A stretch of 64,000 nucleotides of DNA from Gemmatimonadota bacterium (GTDB lineage Bacteria; Latescibacterota; UBA2968; UBA8231). The translations under genes and the position numbers were made by a program. Shown in pieces: positions 1-8,524 of this stretch. The notes beneath the pieces were generated by a model. That model made no database searches, was not told the DNA's origin, and was given only the letters and a program-made list of their open reading frames with translations. Location: NCBI GenBank assembly GCA_018660835.1, contig JABJJN010000074.1, forward strand, positions 186,001 to 250,000, read 5' to 3'. The stretch's first letter is position 1. The number at the start of each line of letters is the position of its first letter.

Positions 1-819
1 GCAGTGGAAGCGATCCTCAAAGTCGTACCCGAACACTTCCACCTCGACTTCGACTACAATGGCACGCTGGACAATGCCGCCAATGCCGTGGCCCATCTCA
101 AAGCGATGGAAGCCTACCCACAGGTGGCGATGATCGAGTCACCGATTCCGCAGGGCGATGTCGCCGGTTCGAAGCAGATCCGCCAGAGGATCAACAAAGC
201 CGTCGCCATGCACTACGGCTCGCCTCCCATCCTGACGACGCTGGCCGAGGATGTGACCGATGGATTCGTCGTCTCCGGCGGCGCCAGGGCCATCTCTGAG
301 CAGACGGCCATCGCCGATGCGGCAAACAAGCCCTACTGGTTGCAGTTGGTGGGCACGGGAATCACCACCACGTGGGCTGCCCATCTCGGGGCCGTCCACA
401 AAGCGGCCAAGTGGCCCGCCATTACCTGTATGAATATCTGGAAGGAGCAGCTGATCCGTGACAAGATTGTGATGCGCGGTGGATATCATCAGGTGCTGGA
501 CAAACCAGGGCTCGGCATCGAGTTGGACGAGAAGACGATCAAGAAACTGACCGTCGACTACCACTGGATCGACAAGGTCCGCCACGTCTATCGCTACGCG
601 CGCAAGTCTGGCGAGGTGGTCTACATGGGTGCCAGCAAGGAGGATCTGCAACGTGTGTATCCCGCCGCCGCCCTGCCCGTTTGTGAGCGCGGCTCGGTAA
701 CCTTGCCCTATGAGGATGATGGCTCGAAGAGGTTCAAAGAGATCTGGGAAGCGGTTCAGGATGGCAAAACGCTGCGACGCTTCGAGGGCCGCAAACGTGC
801 GCCGGCGAAGCGCAAGTAG
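1..819 (+). CDS. Enolase-superfamily (mandelate racemase/muconate lactonizing-like) enzyme, 5' truncated
   Basis: This is the C-terminal barrel of an enolase-superfamily dehydratase or racemase. The reading frame is already open at base 1, so the GTG at 4 is unlikely to be the true start and the N-terminal capping domain lies outside the window. The first metal-ligand region is visible as HLDFDYNG (D-x-N) and the second as the MIESPIP strand (Glu). About 271 residues remain; full-length family members have 370-420. The tail is rich in Lys/Arg (RKRAPAKRK). The substrate cannot be read from the sequence; sugar-acid dehydratases are the commonest relatives. It converges on the dehydrogenase gene that ends at 893. 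Confidence 0.75.
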   Translation, partial: AVEAILKVVPEHFHLDFDYNGTLDNAANAVAHLKAMEAYPQVAMIESPIPQGDVAGSKQIRQRINKAVAMHYGSPPILTTLAEDVTDGFVVSGGARAISEQTAIADAANKPYWLQLVGTGITTTWAAHLGAVHKAAKWPAITCMNIWKEQLIRDKIVMRGGYHQVLDKPGLGIELDEKTIKKLTVDYHWIDKVRHVYRYARKSGEVVYMGASKEDLQRVYPAAALPVCERGSVTLPYEDDGSKRFKEIWEAVQDGKTLRRFEGRKRAPAKRK

Positions 820-892
820 CGCCAGTTTTCACCAGACTGGGATTCCGGCTTTGCGCTGGAGGTGGGATTGAGAATACGGAGTCGGGCCGACC

Positions 893-1984
893 TCAAGTCG
901 ACGCGGATCCGAGCTGTATCGCCCCGCCACGCTTGATCGCTTCGGCACCGGCGGCAACGATTTCCATGGCTTTGAGCCCTTCGTGGTGCGTCACCGCGAA
1001 GGGCTCTTTCTTGATACACCCTTCAACAAAGTCAGCCGCTTCCGCTTTGTACGCAGGCCCGAAACGTCGGATGAAGACAGGCACGGGGCGTTCGTAGTCG
1101 CGCAGATCGTATGTCTGCTGCTCAAGGACTTCGTGATCGAGACCCACCGCTTCCAGGCGAACCCGCAAGGGGTCCTCGTCGAAGTGACCTACATGGATGC
1201 GACCACGTCGCCCGAAGAGCAGACACTCATTCCGATAACCCGCCACGTGATTGCGACTCACCTGTAGTTGCGCTGTCAGGTCCTGCTCAAACCACATCTG
1301 CACGAAGGCATCATCGAAATCTTCCACCGTCACATCGGGGATTTGCTGATTGTGCAATCGCGCCCCAAAGCCGGCGATCTGCGTCGGATAGCGCTTCGCC
1401 ATCCAAAGAATCTCATCCGCATTGTGGACGCCCATGTCCGACAGCAGTCCGGCACTCTGGTAACCGACCGGAGGTGGTTCCGGATCTTCGAGGATGGACA
1501 CGATCTTGAACAACTCGCCGATGATCCCCTCTCGGAGCAGCTCGTGTGCTCGTAGCATGGCCGCATCGTATCGGCGTTGGAAAGCGAGCATCACCGCTCG
1601 CGACCGGGTCTCGTCTTCCTCAAGCCAGACGGCCAGTTGTCGCGCCTCGTCGAGGGTGTCGCCGAGAGGTTTTTCCAGTAACACGCGCATGCCGGCCTCG
1701 ACCATCACCTGCGTGTCGCGTCGATGGTCGATCGTGCGCGAGGCAATAATGGCCGCATCGGCAATACCCGATGCGACAAGGGCTTCAGTGGAATCGAAGG
1801 ACGTGATGGGGGTTTCCTGCTGAGCACTCAATCGCTCGGCGACACGCATCGCCGTGTCCTGATGACGATCGACGACAGCAACCAGCTCGCAGTCTTCTCT
1901 TTCCGCAGCCAGCTCCTGCAGATGTTGAGCGTGGAAGACACCGATACGCCCCACGCCGACGACCGCAAGTCTCAGCCCAGTCAC
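893..1984 (-). CDS. Gfo/Idh/MocA family NAD(P)-dependent oxidoreductase
   Basis: This 363-residue protein has the two-domain layout of the inositol 2-dehydrogenase/glucose-fructose oxidoreductase family. A Rossmann N-terminus carries GVGRIG (residues 10-15), and the cofactor-facing EKP motif follows at 104-106, where the lysine is catalytic in the family. A D-x-G-x-H stretch (SDMGVHNADE) lies where the substrate-side residues are expected. Its start overlaps the end of the luciferase-like gene by 4 bases (ATGA), so the two are almost certainly cotranscribed and translationally coupled. A polyol or sugar is the likely substrate by family; which one is not visible. Confidence 0.88.
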   Translation of the reverse strand: MTGLRLAVVGVGRIGVFHAQHLQELAAEREDCELVAVVDRHQDTAMRVAERLSAQQETPITSFDSTEALVASGIADAAIIASRTIDHRRDTQVMVEAGMRVLLEKPLGDTLDEARQLAVWLEEDETRSRAVMLAFQRRYDAAMLRAHELLREGIIGELFKIVSILEDPEPPPVGYQSAGLLSDMGVHNADEILWMAKRYPTQIAGFGARLHNQQIPDVTVEDFDDAFVQMWFEQDLTAQLQVSRNHVAGYRNECLLFGRRGRIHVGHFDEDPLRVRLEAVGLDHEVLEQQTYDLRDYERPVPVFIRRFGPAYKAEAADFVEGCIKKEPFAVTHHEGLKAMEIVAAGAEAIKRGGAIQLGSAST

Positions 1985-3048
1985 GGTAGTCGCGGCACAA
2001 TGTCAGTTGCCAGTCGTTGCGTCGAGGCGCGCCACTTTGCCTCGTCGTCCCAGTCGTGGGCAACCATCAACAGCGTGCCGAAGCCACCCACCTCTTCGTA
2101 CAGGGCATGCAGTCGTTCAGTCACCGTCTTCGCATCACCGATGATGCACAGTTCCTGCAGACAATAGTCGGCGGTCACTGCCTCGTCGGACATCTCGGGA
2201 TCGGACTTCATCAACTGCAGCTGGCCGAGGGATCCGAGAATCGTCACCAGGTAGTCGAAGGCATCTCGCAAGGTGCCACCGGCGCAGTGATCCTCTGCTT
2301 CGGCCATCGACTCGCCGACAAAGATGCTGCGCGAGATACGCCAGTCCGCACGTGAGGCGACGCGCCCGGAGCGGTCGGCACCGGCTGCATAGGTGGGCCA
2401 GTGTTGGGCGACGGTCGAAGGTGGTACAAGATTCGTGCTCAGTGGCCACCAGCCACGTTCACCAGCCATGGTGGCGGCACGCGAGTCTCCCTTGATCACA
2501 CTCATCGCGATCGGCGGCAGGGGTTGCTGGTAGGGTCTGAGGACCTCACCAATGCCCAGCTTGGGATCGATCTCGGTGAGCTTGACCTTCCAGAAGTCGC
2601 CATCGAATTCGAAAGGTGGATCAGCGGTCCACATCTTAAGGATGATCTCGATTCCTTCCAGGGTCATCAGTCCCTGCGTCGCCGGATCGGGCAGATCAAA
2701 CAGTCCCCAGTCCGTGGGCACACCGCCCTGGCCAAAACCACAGGCGATGCGACCCTTCGACAGGTGATCGAGAAAGGCCAGGCGCACAGCGATGTTGACA
2801 GGGTGATGCTGGGGAATGATGGAGACCCCCGTGCCGAGACGAATCTGCTTGGTGCGGGGCAGCACGTTGGCAATGAACAGATCATTCGCCGGGATCGGTT
2901 CCCAGGCGACAGAATGATGCTGACCGATCCAGGCCTCGGTGAACGCCAGTTCGTCGGCTTGCACGATCGTGGCGATATCTTCCTCGAAACACGTCGTCCG
3001 CGACTTTGCGGGCGGATGCAGAGGCATCATGAACATGCCAAGATGCAT
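1981..3048 (-). CDS. LLM-class flavin-dependent oxidoreductase (bacterial luciferase-like)
   Basis: The 355-residue protein starts with the beta-strand and loop typical of luciferase-like monooxygenases (HLGMFMMPLHPP). The conserved WIGQHH segment comes early, and RIACGFGQGG is the phosphate/flavin loop near residue 110. Length and motif order fit a single full domain using FMNH2 or F420. It is the third gene of a minus-strand run: 38 bases separate it from the PhyH-HEAT gene upstream, and its stop overlaps the following Gfo dehydrogenase. Members oxidise varied small molecules, so the substrate is unknown. Confidence 0.88.
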   Translation of the reverse strand: MHLGMFMMPLHPPAKSRTTCFEEDIATIVQADELAFTEAWIGQHHSVAWEPIPANDLFIANVLPRTKQIRLGTGVSIIPQHHPVNIAVRLAFLDHLSKGRIACGFGQGGVPTDWGLFDLPDPATQGLMTLEGIEIILKMWTADPPFEFDGDFWKVKLTEIDPKLGIGEVLRPYQQPLPPIAMSVIKGDSRAATMAGERGWWPLSTNLVPPSTVAQHWPTYAAGADRSGRVASRADWRISRSIFVGESMAEAEDHCAGGTLRDAFDYLVTILGSLGQLQLMKSDPEMSDEAVTADYCLQELCIIGDAKTVTERLHALYEEVGGFGTLLMVAHDWDDEAKWRASTQRLATDIVPRLP

Positions 3049-3086
3049 GGACGGGCCTTTCTCCTGTTCAGTTCAATTCAACTGGG

Positions 3087-4991
3087 CTATTTGAAGGCAG
3101 CCAGAGTCTGGGTGGACAGGCCCCCTCTGATCAGAGCCTCCCAACCACGTACAGGTGATTCACCAAGGATCTCCAGAAGATTCTCTCGCAGTTGCACGAC
3201 GGCCTCAGTGCTTCGGTCTTCCTCATCAGTCAGGTGCGCGAGCCGTGTCAGGGCATCCATCGCAAGGCCGACGCAGAAGACGTTCTCGTCGCTGCGTACC
3301 ACCTGACGCAGGCTGGCAATGACGACTTCGAGGGCCTGACCTGTGACTGCGGCACCATGGGAGCAGAGCATGACGACAGACCAGAGGGCATTTTCACGCA
3401 CAGCCGAACGAACCGGTTGGAAGCGATCTATACCAAAGTCGATCCCTCCTCCTTCACAGACATCGCTGTCGTCTGTAGGGCGAGCAAACTTGATACTGCG
3501 ACCCTGAGCGCGGTCCATCGCCGGGCGATTCTCCTCGCGACCGAGGCAATCGACAAGCGCTTCGAGACAGGCAGGGATCAATTCCACGCCAACCCCCGAT
3601 GACACGGCGCGGCGCCCCAGACAACCCAGGGATCCGGCGGCGACGGCACGGACATAAACTGATGCATCCTCACGAAGGCGCGTGCTGACCACATCAAGCA
3701 CACGGTCATCCAGTGGGCTCGCGTCGCCAAGACCATAGACGCCTGCCTTGCGCACCCACTTGATCGGCGACTCGGCTGCCTCGAGCAGCGTCGGTGTCGC
3801 AGCGGACCCGACGGCGATCAAACCATAGGTCGCAGCGCGCCGCACACTCTCCCGGTCCGTGTAGAGTGCCTTGCCAAGATGCTCGCACGAGAGATCTGCA
3901 TCACCGATCGCCGCCAACCGATAGGCGGCACCGACACGTGTCGGTTCGGCCGCTTCATGTTTCGCATGCAACTGCGCCGCCAGTCTCTGCGCCACCTGCG
4001 TTCGTTCATCAGCGGCGAGGGCAGCGATATGTGGCTGTGGCGGCGGTGGCTGCCCCGTCCGAATCCAGTGATCGTGATAGTTCCACAGTGCCGTGACATC
4101 CTCACCGACCTGCGACAGATCGATCTGTGTGAGGGGATCGACGGGTGGATCATTCCATGTGATCGTCGGCACCGGACTCTCACGGTCGGCATCCGTCGTC
4201 CGATACAGCCAGAAACGCCACATAAAGCGAGGATTGTCCTGCCACTTGTTCCAATCGTCCCGGCGATGATTGCCACGATGGAAAGTGTTGTGCGAATACA
4301 GGACGATACTGCCCGCCCGCAGGGGAGTCGCCTCGAATTGCTGCACCAGAGGCCACCCCGTGTCGGTGACGGCGTCGCGCATACGGATATCGTGCGCCGT
4401 TTTCTGCTGCACGATCTCTTCTACGCTGTACTTGGAGTCGGGACCACTGACTGGTTCACCTTCCATGCCACTGATCTGATAGGCAAAGTCCAGATGATCG
4501 GCACCCGCGAAGTTGTCGTGATTCTCTTCGTGGTTGAAGGTCCAGTATTGGGAATAGGGAATCGTCGCCGTTGGCCCCATGTCCGGTCGTACATCCTGCG
4601 GGTAGTAGAGCATCTCGATCTGCACGGCCTGATGATGACGCTGTTTGCGACCGTTGTAGGGGCCATTGTCATCCTTGTGCCAATGCTGATCGCGGCCACC
4701 TGAGACGAAAGAGGCATTGTGCGTAAAAGGAACGATCGCCCAATTCTCGCCGATGAGCTGATTGCAGGCTGCCACCAGACCGGGGGAATTGAGCACCTGC
4801 AGAACCTCAGGGATCCCACCGGGCGTCACGGCTCGATGCGCATCGACTTCAGCTTTTTCCTTGATGAAGACCTGCTCATGTATGCCAAGGGGAATACCAA
4901 GATCCTCTGGTGCCAGGACCACGAGGCCTCTGCTGGCAAAATCCTGGATGAGCCGATCCGGCTGTGTGTAGGCGACCTCTGATGTGCTCAC
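3087..4991 (-). CDS. PhyH-family Fe(II)/2-oxoglutarate dioxygenase fused to HEAT repeats
   Basis: This 634-residue fusion has an N-terminal phytanoyl-CoA-dioxygenase-like domain (about 1-300). The iron ligands are visible as HKD (H105, D107) and a distal H238 in TFHRG; an arginine near 259 would bind 2-oxoglutarate. From about residue 330 to the end lie alanine-rich helical pairs such as AAIGDADLSCEHLGKAL and AATYGLIAVGSAATP, read as HEAT/PBS-lyase repeats. The HEAT part may hold a partner or a large substrate. It sits 6 bases behind the MTA phosphorylase gene and is the second gene of that operon. A shorter protein of the same architecture is at 23025-24503. Substrate unknown. Confidence 0.85.
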   Translation of the reverse strand: MSTSEVAYTQPDRLIQDFASRGLVVLAPEDLGIPLGIHEQVFIKEKAEVDAHRAVTPGGIPEVLQVLNSPGLVAACNQLIGENWAIVPFTHNASFVSGGRDQHWHKDDNGPYNGRKQRHHQAVQIEMLYYPQDVRPDMGPTATIPYSQYWTFNHEENHDNFAGADHLDFAYQISGMEGEPVSGPDSKYSVEEIVQQKTAHDIRMRDAVTDTGWPLVQQFEATPLRAGSIVLYSHNTFHRGNHRRDDWNKWQDNPRFMWRFWLYRTTDADRESPVPTITWNDPPVDPLTQIDLSQVGEDVTALWNYHDHWIRTGQPPPPQPHIAALAADERTQVAQRLAAQLHAKHEAAEPTRVGAAYRLAAIGDADLSCEHLGKALYTDRESVRRAATYGLIAVGSAATPTLLEAAESPIKWVRKAGVYGLGDASPLDDRVLDVVSTRLREDASVYVRAVAAGSLGCLGRRAVSSGVGVELIPACLEALVDCLGREENRPAMDRAQGRSIKFARPTDDSDVCEGGGIDFGIDRFQPVRSAVRENALWSVVMLCSHGAAVTGQALEVVIASLRQVVRSDENVFCVGLAMDALTRLAHLTDEEDRSTEAVVQLRENLLEILGESPVRGWEALIRGGLSTQTLAAFK

Positions 4992-4997
4992 CTTGGG

Positions 4998-5903
4998 TCA
5001 TTCTCCGTCAAAGTAATGCCCGTAGAGCGTCGACAAACGCTTCTTCGCCTCTGTCGTGATCGCCTCAGGGGCGGTGATGATGGCGAACTGCGCCGCCGAC
5101 TGACAGGCACAGGCCGACGTGGCCGGTAGCTGACCTGCCGTTTCCAGCACCACTCGATTGCCCAGCGCGGCATTCGCCTTCAGAATGGCGATCACTGCCT
5201 CAACGGAGACATCCTCCTCCTCTTCGTGCCAGCAATCGTAGTCGGTGCCCATGGCGAGCATGGCGTAACACATCTCCGCCTCACGGGCGAGTTTCGCTTC
5301 CGGGATCGCCGTCATGCCAATGACGGTAGCGTCCACACTTGCCCTGTAGAAGTTGGATTCGGCGCGCGTCGAGAATTGGGGCCCCTCCATACAGACATAC
5401 GTACCCCCCTCGTGCACGGTGGCCCCGCAAGCCCGCGCTGCGACCGCCAATACACCTCGTAGCTCGTCACAGAAGGGATCCGCCAGTGAAACATGGCCAA
5501 CAATCCCATCGCCGAAGAACGTGGAGGGCCGGATGCCTTTTGTGCGGTCGAAGATCTGATCTGGTACCACCATGTCCCCGGGTCGGATGTGCTCCTGCAT
5601 GATCCCCACGGCGCTCACGGACAGCAGATGAGTGACACCCAACTGCTTCAACACATGCACGTTGGCGCGATAGGGAACTTCCGATGGCGTCAGCCGATGC
5701 CCCTTGCCATGGCGCGGCAGGAAGAACACACGTGTTCCCTCGACATCGGCTTCCACCACCGGATCAGAGGGACGCCCAAAGGGCGTCGACAGATCATGTT
5801 CGACGACGACCTCCGTACCATCCATCTGGTAAACACCGGAACCACCGATCACCCCAAAACAGACCGGTACAGACTTTTTCTCACTCACTTGGCGACTCTC
5901 CAT
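4998..5903 (-). CDS. mtnP: S-methyl-5'-thioadenosine phosphorylase
   Basis: This enzyme splits methylthioadenosine into adenine and methylthioribose-1-phosphate in methionine salvage. Visible hallmarks are the phosphate-binding start FGVIGGSGVY, the PRHGKGHRLTPSEVPYRAN loop, MEGPQFSTRAES, IGMTAIPEAKLARE and TDYDCWHEEE, which match the MTAP subgroup rather than plain purine nucleoside phosphorylase. Length (301) is near normal with about 15 extra C-terminal residues. The ATG at 5903 has no clear ribosome site; the GTG at codon 6 (5888) has GGAG nine bases upstream and may be the true start. It leads a four-gene minus-strand run. Confidence 0.9.
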   Translation of the reverse strand: MESRQVSEKKSVPVCFGVIGGSGVYQMDGTEVVVEHDLSTPFGRPSDPVVEADVEGTRVFFLPRHGKGHRLTPSEVPYRANVHVLKQLGVTHLLSVSAVGIMQEHIRPGDMVVPDQIFDRTKGIRPSTFFGDGIVGHVSLADPFCDELRGVLAVAARACGATVHEGGTYVCMEGPQFSTRAESNFYRASVDATVIGMTAIPEAKLAREAEMCYAMLAMGTDYDCWHEEEEDVSVEAVIAILKANAALGNRVVLETAGQLPATSACACQSAAQFAIITAPEAITTEAKKRLSTLYGHYFDGE

Positions 5904-5929
5904 CCATGTGACAATGTGTCGAACGCGTC

Positions 5930-5942
5930 GGTTATACTAACC
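5930..5942. promoter_or_regulatory. Perfect inverted repeat GGTTA-TAC-TAACC between divergent genes
   Basis: A five-base perfect dyad with a three-base spacer lies in the 142-base divergent region between the MTA phosphorylase and the helicase. It contains TATACT, which could serve as a -10 element toward the helicase; a TGACA-like element upstream is too far (about 19 bases) for a strong call. An operator or overlapping promoter is possible. Confidence 0.3.
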
Positions 5943-5955
5943 CCCTATATTCGCA

Positions 5956-6021
5956 CGGTCCATCGCCGAAACTCTTACGGCCCATCGCCGAAAACTTCTA
6001 CAGCCCGATGCCGAGAAATGA
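5956..6021. repeat. Three degenerate 21-23 bp tandem repeats in the helicase leader
   Basis: Three head-to-tail units start at 5956, 5978 and 6001. Units 1 and 2 share CGG(T/C)CCATCGCCGAAA and differ by a single inserted A in their second half; unit 3 is more diverged (CAGCCCGATGCCGAGAAA). The array ends 24 bases before the helicase ATG at 6046, so it lies in the presumed untranslated leader. It could bind a regulator or simply be slippage-prone DNA. Confidence 0.6.
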
Positions 6022-6045
6022 CTCCCTCCAGGCCCCACGACTTCG

Positions 6046-8466
6046 ATGACTGAACCTGTCGTACTGCGGATCGCCGTGCGCGAGCTTGTCTCCTTCGTCT
6101 TGCGTTCAGGTGATCTGGGCTCAGCCTTTATGAGCGCCTCCCGCGCCGTGGAGGGAACACGAGGACACCAGTTTGTTCAGGATCAGCGGCCGGAAGAATA
6201 TCGCAGCGAGGTCCCCGTCCGCTTTCAGGTGGACGATCCGGAACCGGCCGGCGTCGACGAAGACGGCCTGCCTATCCCGCCCCTGCGCCTCGACATCAGT
6301 GGTCGTGTGGACGGCGTCCTGGAAGAGCCGGGGATCCTGGCGAATGGGCATCTTCTGGTGGAAGAGATCAAGACGACCTATGCCGCGCTGGATGAGGATC
6401 GTGCCGACAACCTCGATCACTGGGCGCAGGCCAAGATCTACGCCTACATCCTGGCACAACAACACGACGTCGAGCACGTCGATGTACAGCTGACCTATGT
6501 GCAGCTCGACACGGAGAGACTGCTTGAGGATCGACGCACCCTGTCGCGTGGTGAGCTGGCAGAATTCTTTACGAGCACCATCGAACGATATCTCCGCTGG
6601 GCACGCATCTGGCACGCGTGGCGGGCACGTCGTGATCGATCACTGCACGAAATGCGCTTCCCCTTTGACGACTATCGCCCCGGGCAGCAGGAGATGTGTG
6701 ATGCCGTCTATGAGACGATCAGCTCCCAGGGCCGGCTCTTCGCCCAGGCACCGACCGGCATTGGCAAGACCGTCTCAGCCCTGTTCCCAGCGGTTCGTGC
6801 CCTCTCCGGTGAAGGTACCAAACTCGAGAAGGTTTTCTATCTGACAGCGAAGACCTCCGGTCGCACCGTCGCCGAGAAAGCCCTCGATGATCTGCGCGGT
6901 GCGGGGGCTCGCATGAAGTCGGTGACCCTCACGGCCAAGGATCGCATCTGCTTCAATGCACGCGATGGCAAACCCTGCGATCAGAGCACCTGTGAATTCG
7001 CCCTCGGCTATCACGACCGAGCCAACGATGCCATAGAGGACACCTTTCGCAACAACGATGCCTTCACGCGAACAACGATTGAGGAGGCAGCGCAAAAACA
7101 CACGGTCTGTCCCTTCGAGCTGAGTCTGGATCTGTCCAACTGGTCCGACGTCATCGTCTGCGATTACAACTACGTCTTTGATCCGAAGGCGTTCCTCAAA
7201 CGTTACTTCCTCGAGGGCACGGGCGACTACGCCTTCCTCATTGATGAGGCACACAACCTCGTCGACCGGGCGCGCGACATGTATTCAGCACAGTTGTCGC
7301 GGACACAGATCCGACGCGTGGCACAGGCCTTGAAAGAGCCCGTCCCGCAAGTCGCCCATGTGCTTGATACGATTGATGCCTTCCTGAAGACCCAGTTGCA
7401 GCGCGCCGACGACGAAGGCGATGGACGCGGTTGGCTCGATCGCGATCTACCTGAAGACCTGCTACCCCTGATCCAGCGAGCACAGGCCGAGGCCGAACCG
7501 ATCCTGGCGCGCAACAGTCCCAGCCCATGGCGCGAAGAGTTGCTCGATCTGTTCTTCGCCTTCGTCACCTTTCTGCGCGTCACCGATCTCTACGACGCAC
7601 ACTACGTGACCTATGGTGAGAAGGTGGGGCAGGACTTTCGCCTGCGACTTTACTGCCTCGACCCCGCACGCCGACTCGGGGAGGCCCTCAAACGCGGGCG
7701 ATCGGCGACGTTCTTTTCCGCCACCCTGACGCCCGTCGACTACTTCCGACGACTGCTCGGTGGTGAGCACACGGACTTCTCCGTCGAATTGCCTTCCCCC
7801 TTCCCACCGCAAAATCTCGCTGTGCTGGTGGACGACGGCATCGACACCACCTACCGCGGCCGTGCCCACTCCTATGACGACGTCGCTGCCGCCATCGCCG
7901 CCGCCGTCAAACATCGACGTGGCAACTATATCGTGTACTTCCCCTCGTACAAGTATCTGCAGGAGGTCGTCGGTCGTTTTGAGAAGGTCGCCGCCTACGG
8001 CACAATGATCATGGTGCAGGTGCCGCGCATGTCAGAGCGACAGAAGGAGCAGTTTCTCGATGTCTTTCGTATCAACAATCCCGATACCGTCGTCGGTTTT
8101 GCCGTCATGGGTGGCATCTTCGGCGAAGGCATCGACCTCGTCGGTGAACGCCTCGTAGGTGCAGTGGTGGTCGGTGTCGGACTGCCGCAGATCTGTCTCG
8201 AACGGGACTTGATCAAGGGCTACTACGACGAGCACGAGGCAGCCGGGTTTGCCTATGCCTACACCTATCCGGGCATGAACCGGGTCTTACAGGCGGCGGG
8301 ACGGGTCATTCGCACCGAACGCGATCGCGGCCTGATCCTGCTCATCGACAAACGTTTTGGTCGCGAGGAATATCGTGCTCTGTTCCCGCCCTGGTGGCAA
8401 GGGCCGGTCGTGACACGCACACCTGCTGCCATCGAAGAAGCGGCCGCCATGTTCTGGGGCACTTGA
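6046..8466 (+). CDS. RecB-like nuclease fused to DinG/XPD-type Fe-S DNA helicase
   Basis: This 806-residue protein starts with a PD-(D/E)XK nuclease-like module: D89 (GRVDG), E107/K109 (EEIK) and the QAKIY motif (Q128, Y132) are the RecB-family residues. A superfamily 2 helicase follows, with Walker A APTGIGKT (235-242), DEAH (400-403), SATLTP before the second RecA domain and QAAGRVIRTERDRG as motif VI. Cysteines 302, 311, 316 and 355 lie where DEAD_2 helicases hold a 4Fe-4S cluster. The expected role is 5'-3' unwinding with nucleolytic processing of damaged or looped DNA. It is a lone plus-strand gene. Confidence 0.88.
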   Translation: MTEPVVLRIAVRELVSFVLRSGDLGSAFMSASRAVEGTRGHQFVQDQRPEEYRSEVPVRFQVDDPEPAGVDEDGLPIPPLRLDISGRVDGVLEEPGILANGHLLVEEIKTTYAALDEDRADNLDHWAQAKIYAYILAQQHDVEHVDVQLTYVQLDTERLLEDRRTLSRGELAEFFTSTIERYLRWARIWHAWRARRDRSLHEMRFPFDDYRPGQQEMCDAVYETISSQGRLFAQAPTGIGKTVSALFPAVRALSGEGTKLEKVFYLTAKTSGRTVAEKALDDLRGAGARMKSVTLTAKDRICFNARDGKPCDQSTCEFALGYHDRANDAIEDTFRNNDAFTRTTIEEAAQKHTVCPFELSLDLSNWSDVIVCDYNYVFDPKAFLKRYFLEGTGDYAFLIDEAHNLVDRARDMYSAQLSRTQIRRVAQALKEPVPQVAHVLDTIDAFLKTQLQRADDEGDGRGWLDRDLPEDLLPLIQRAQAEAEPILARNSPSPWREELLDLFFAFVTFLRVTDLYDAHYVTYGEKVGQDFRLRLYCLDPARRLGEALKRGRSATFFSATLTPVDYFRRLLGGEHTDFSVELPSPFPPQNLAVLVDDGIDTTYRGRAHSYDDVAAAIAAAVKHRRGNYIVYFPSYKYLQEVVGRFEKVAAYGTMIMVQVPRMSERQKEQFLDVFRINNPDTVVGFAVMGGIFGEGIDLVGERLVGAVVVGVGLPQICLERDLIKGYYDEHEAAGFAYAYTYPGMNRVLQAAGRVIRTERDRGLILLIDKRFGREEYRALFPPWWQGPVVTRTPAAIEEAAAMFWGT

Positions 8467-8524
8467 GCGAGTCGCGGGAAACTCTAGCCGCCCAGACTCG
8501 TCTACTCGACACGCTATCGCGCGC

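Noticed and set aside
820..892. Terminator between the convergent enolase-like and Gfo genes
   Set aside because: Several short complementary words occur, but no stem of useful length followed by a T run could be drawn.
3879..4703. 274-codon plus-strand frame opposite the PhyH-HEAT gene
   Set aside because: Shadow frame created by high GC; the opposite strand encodes a recognisable fusion protein.
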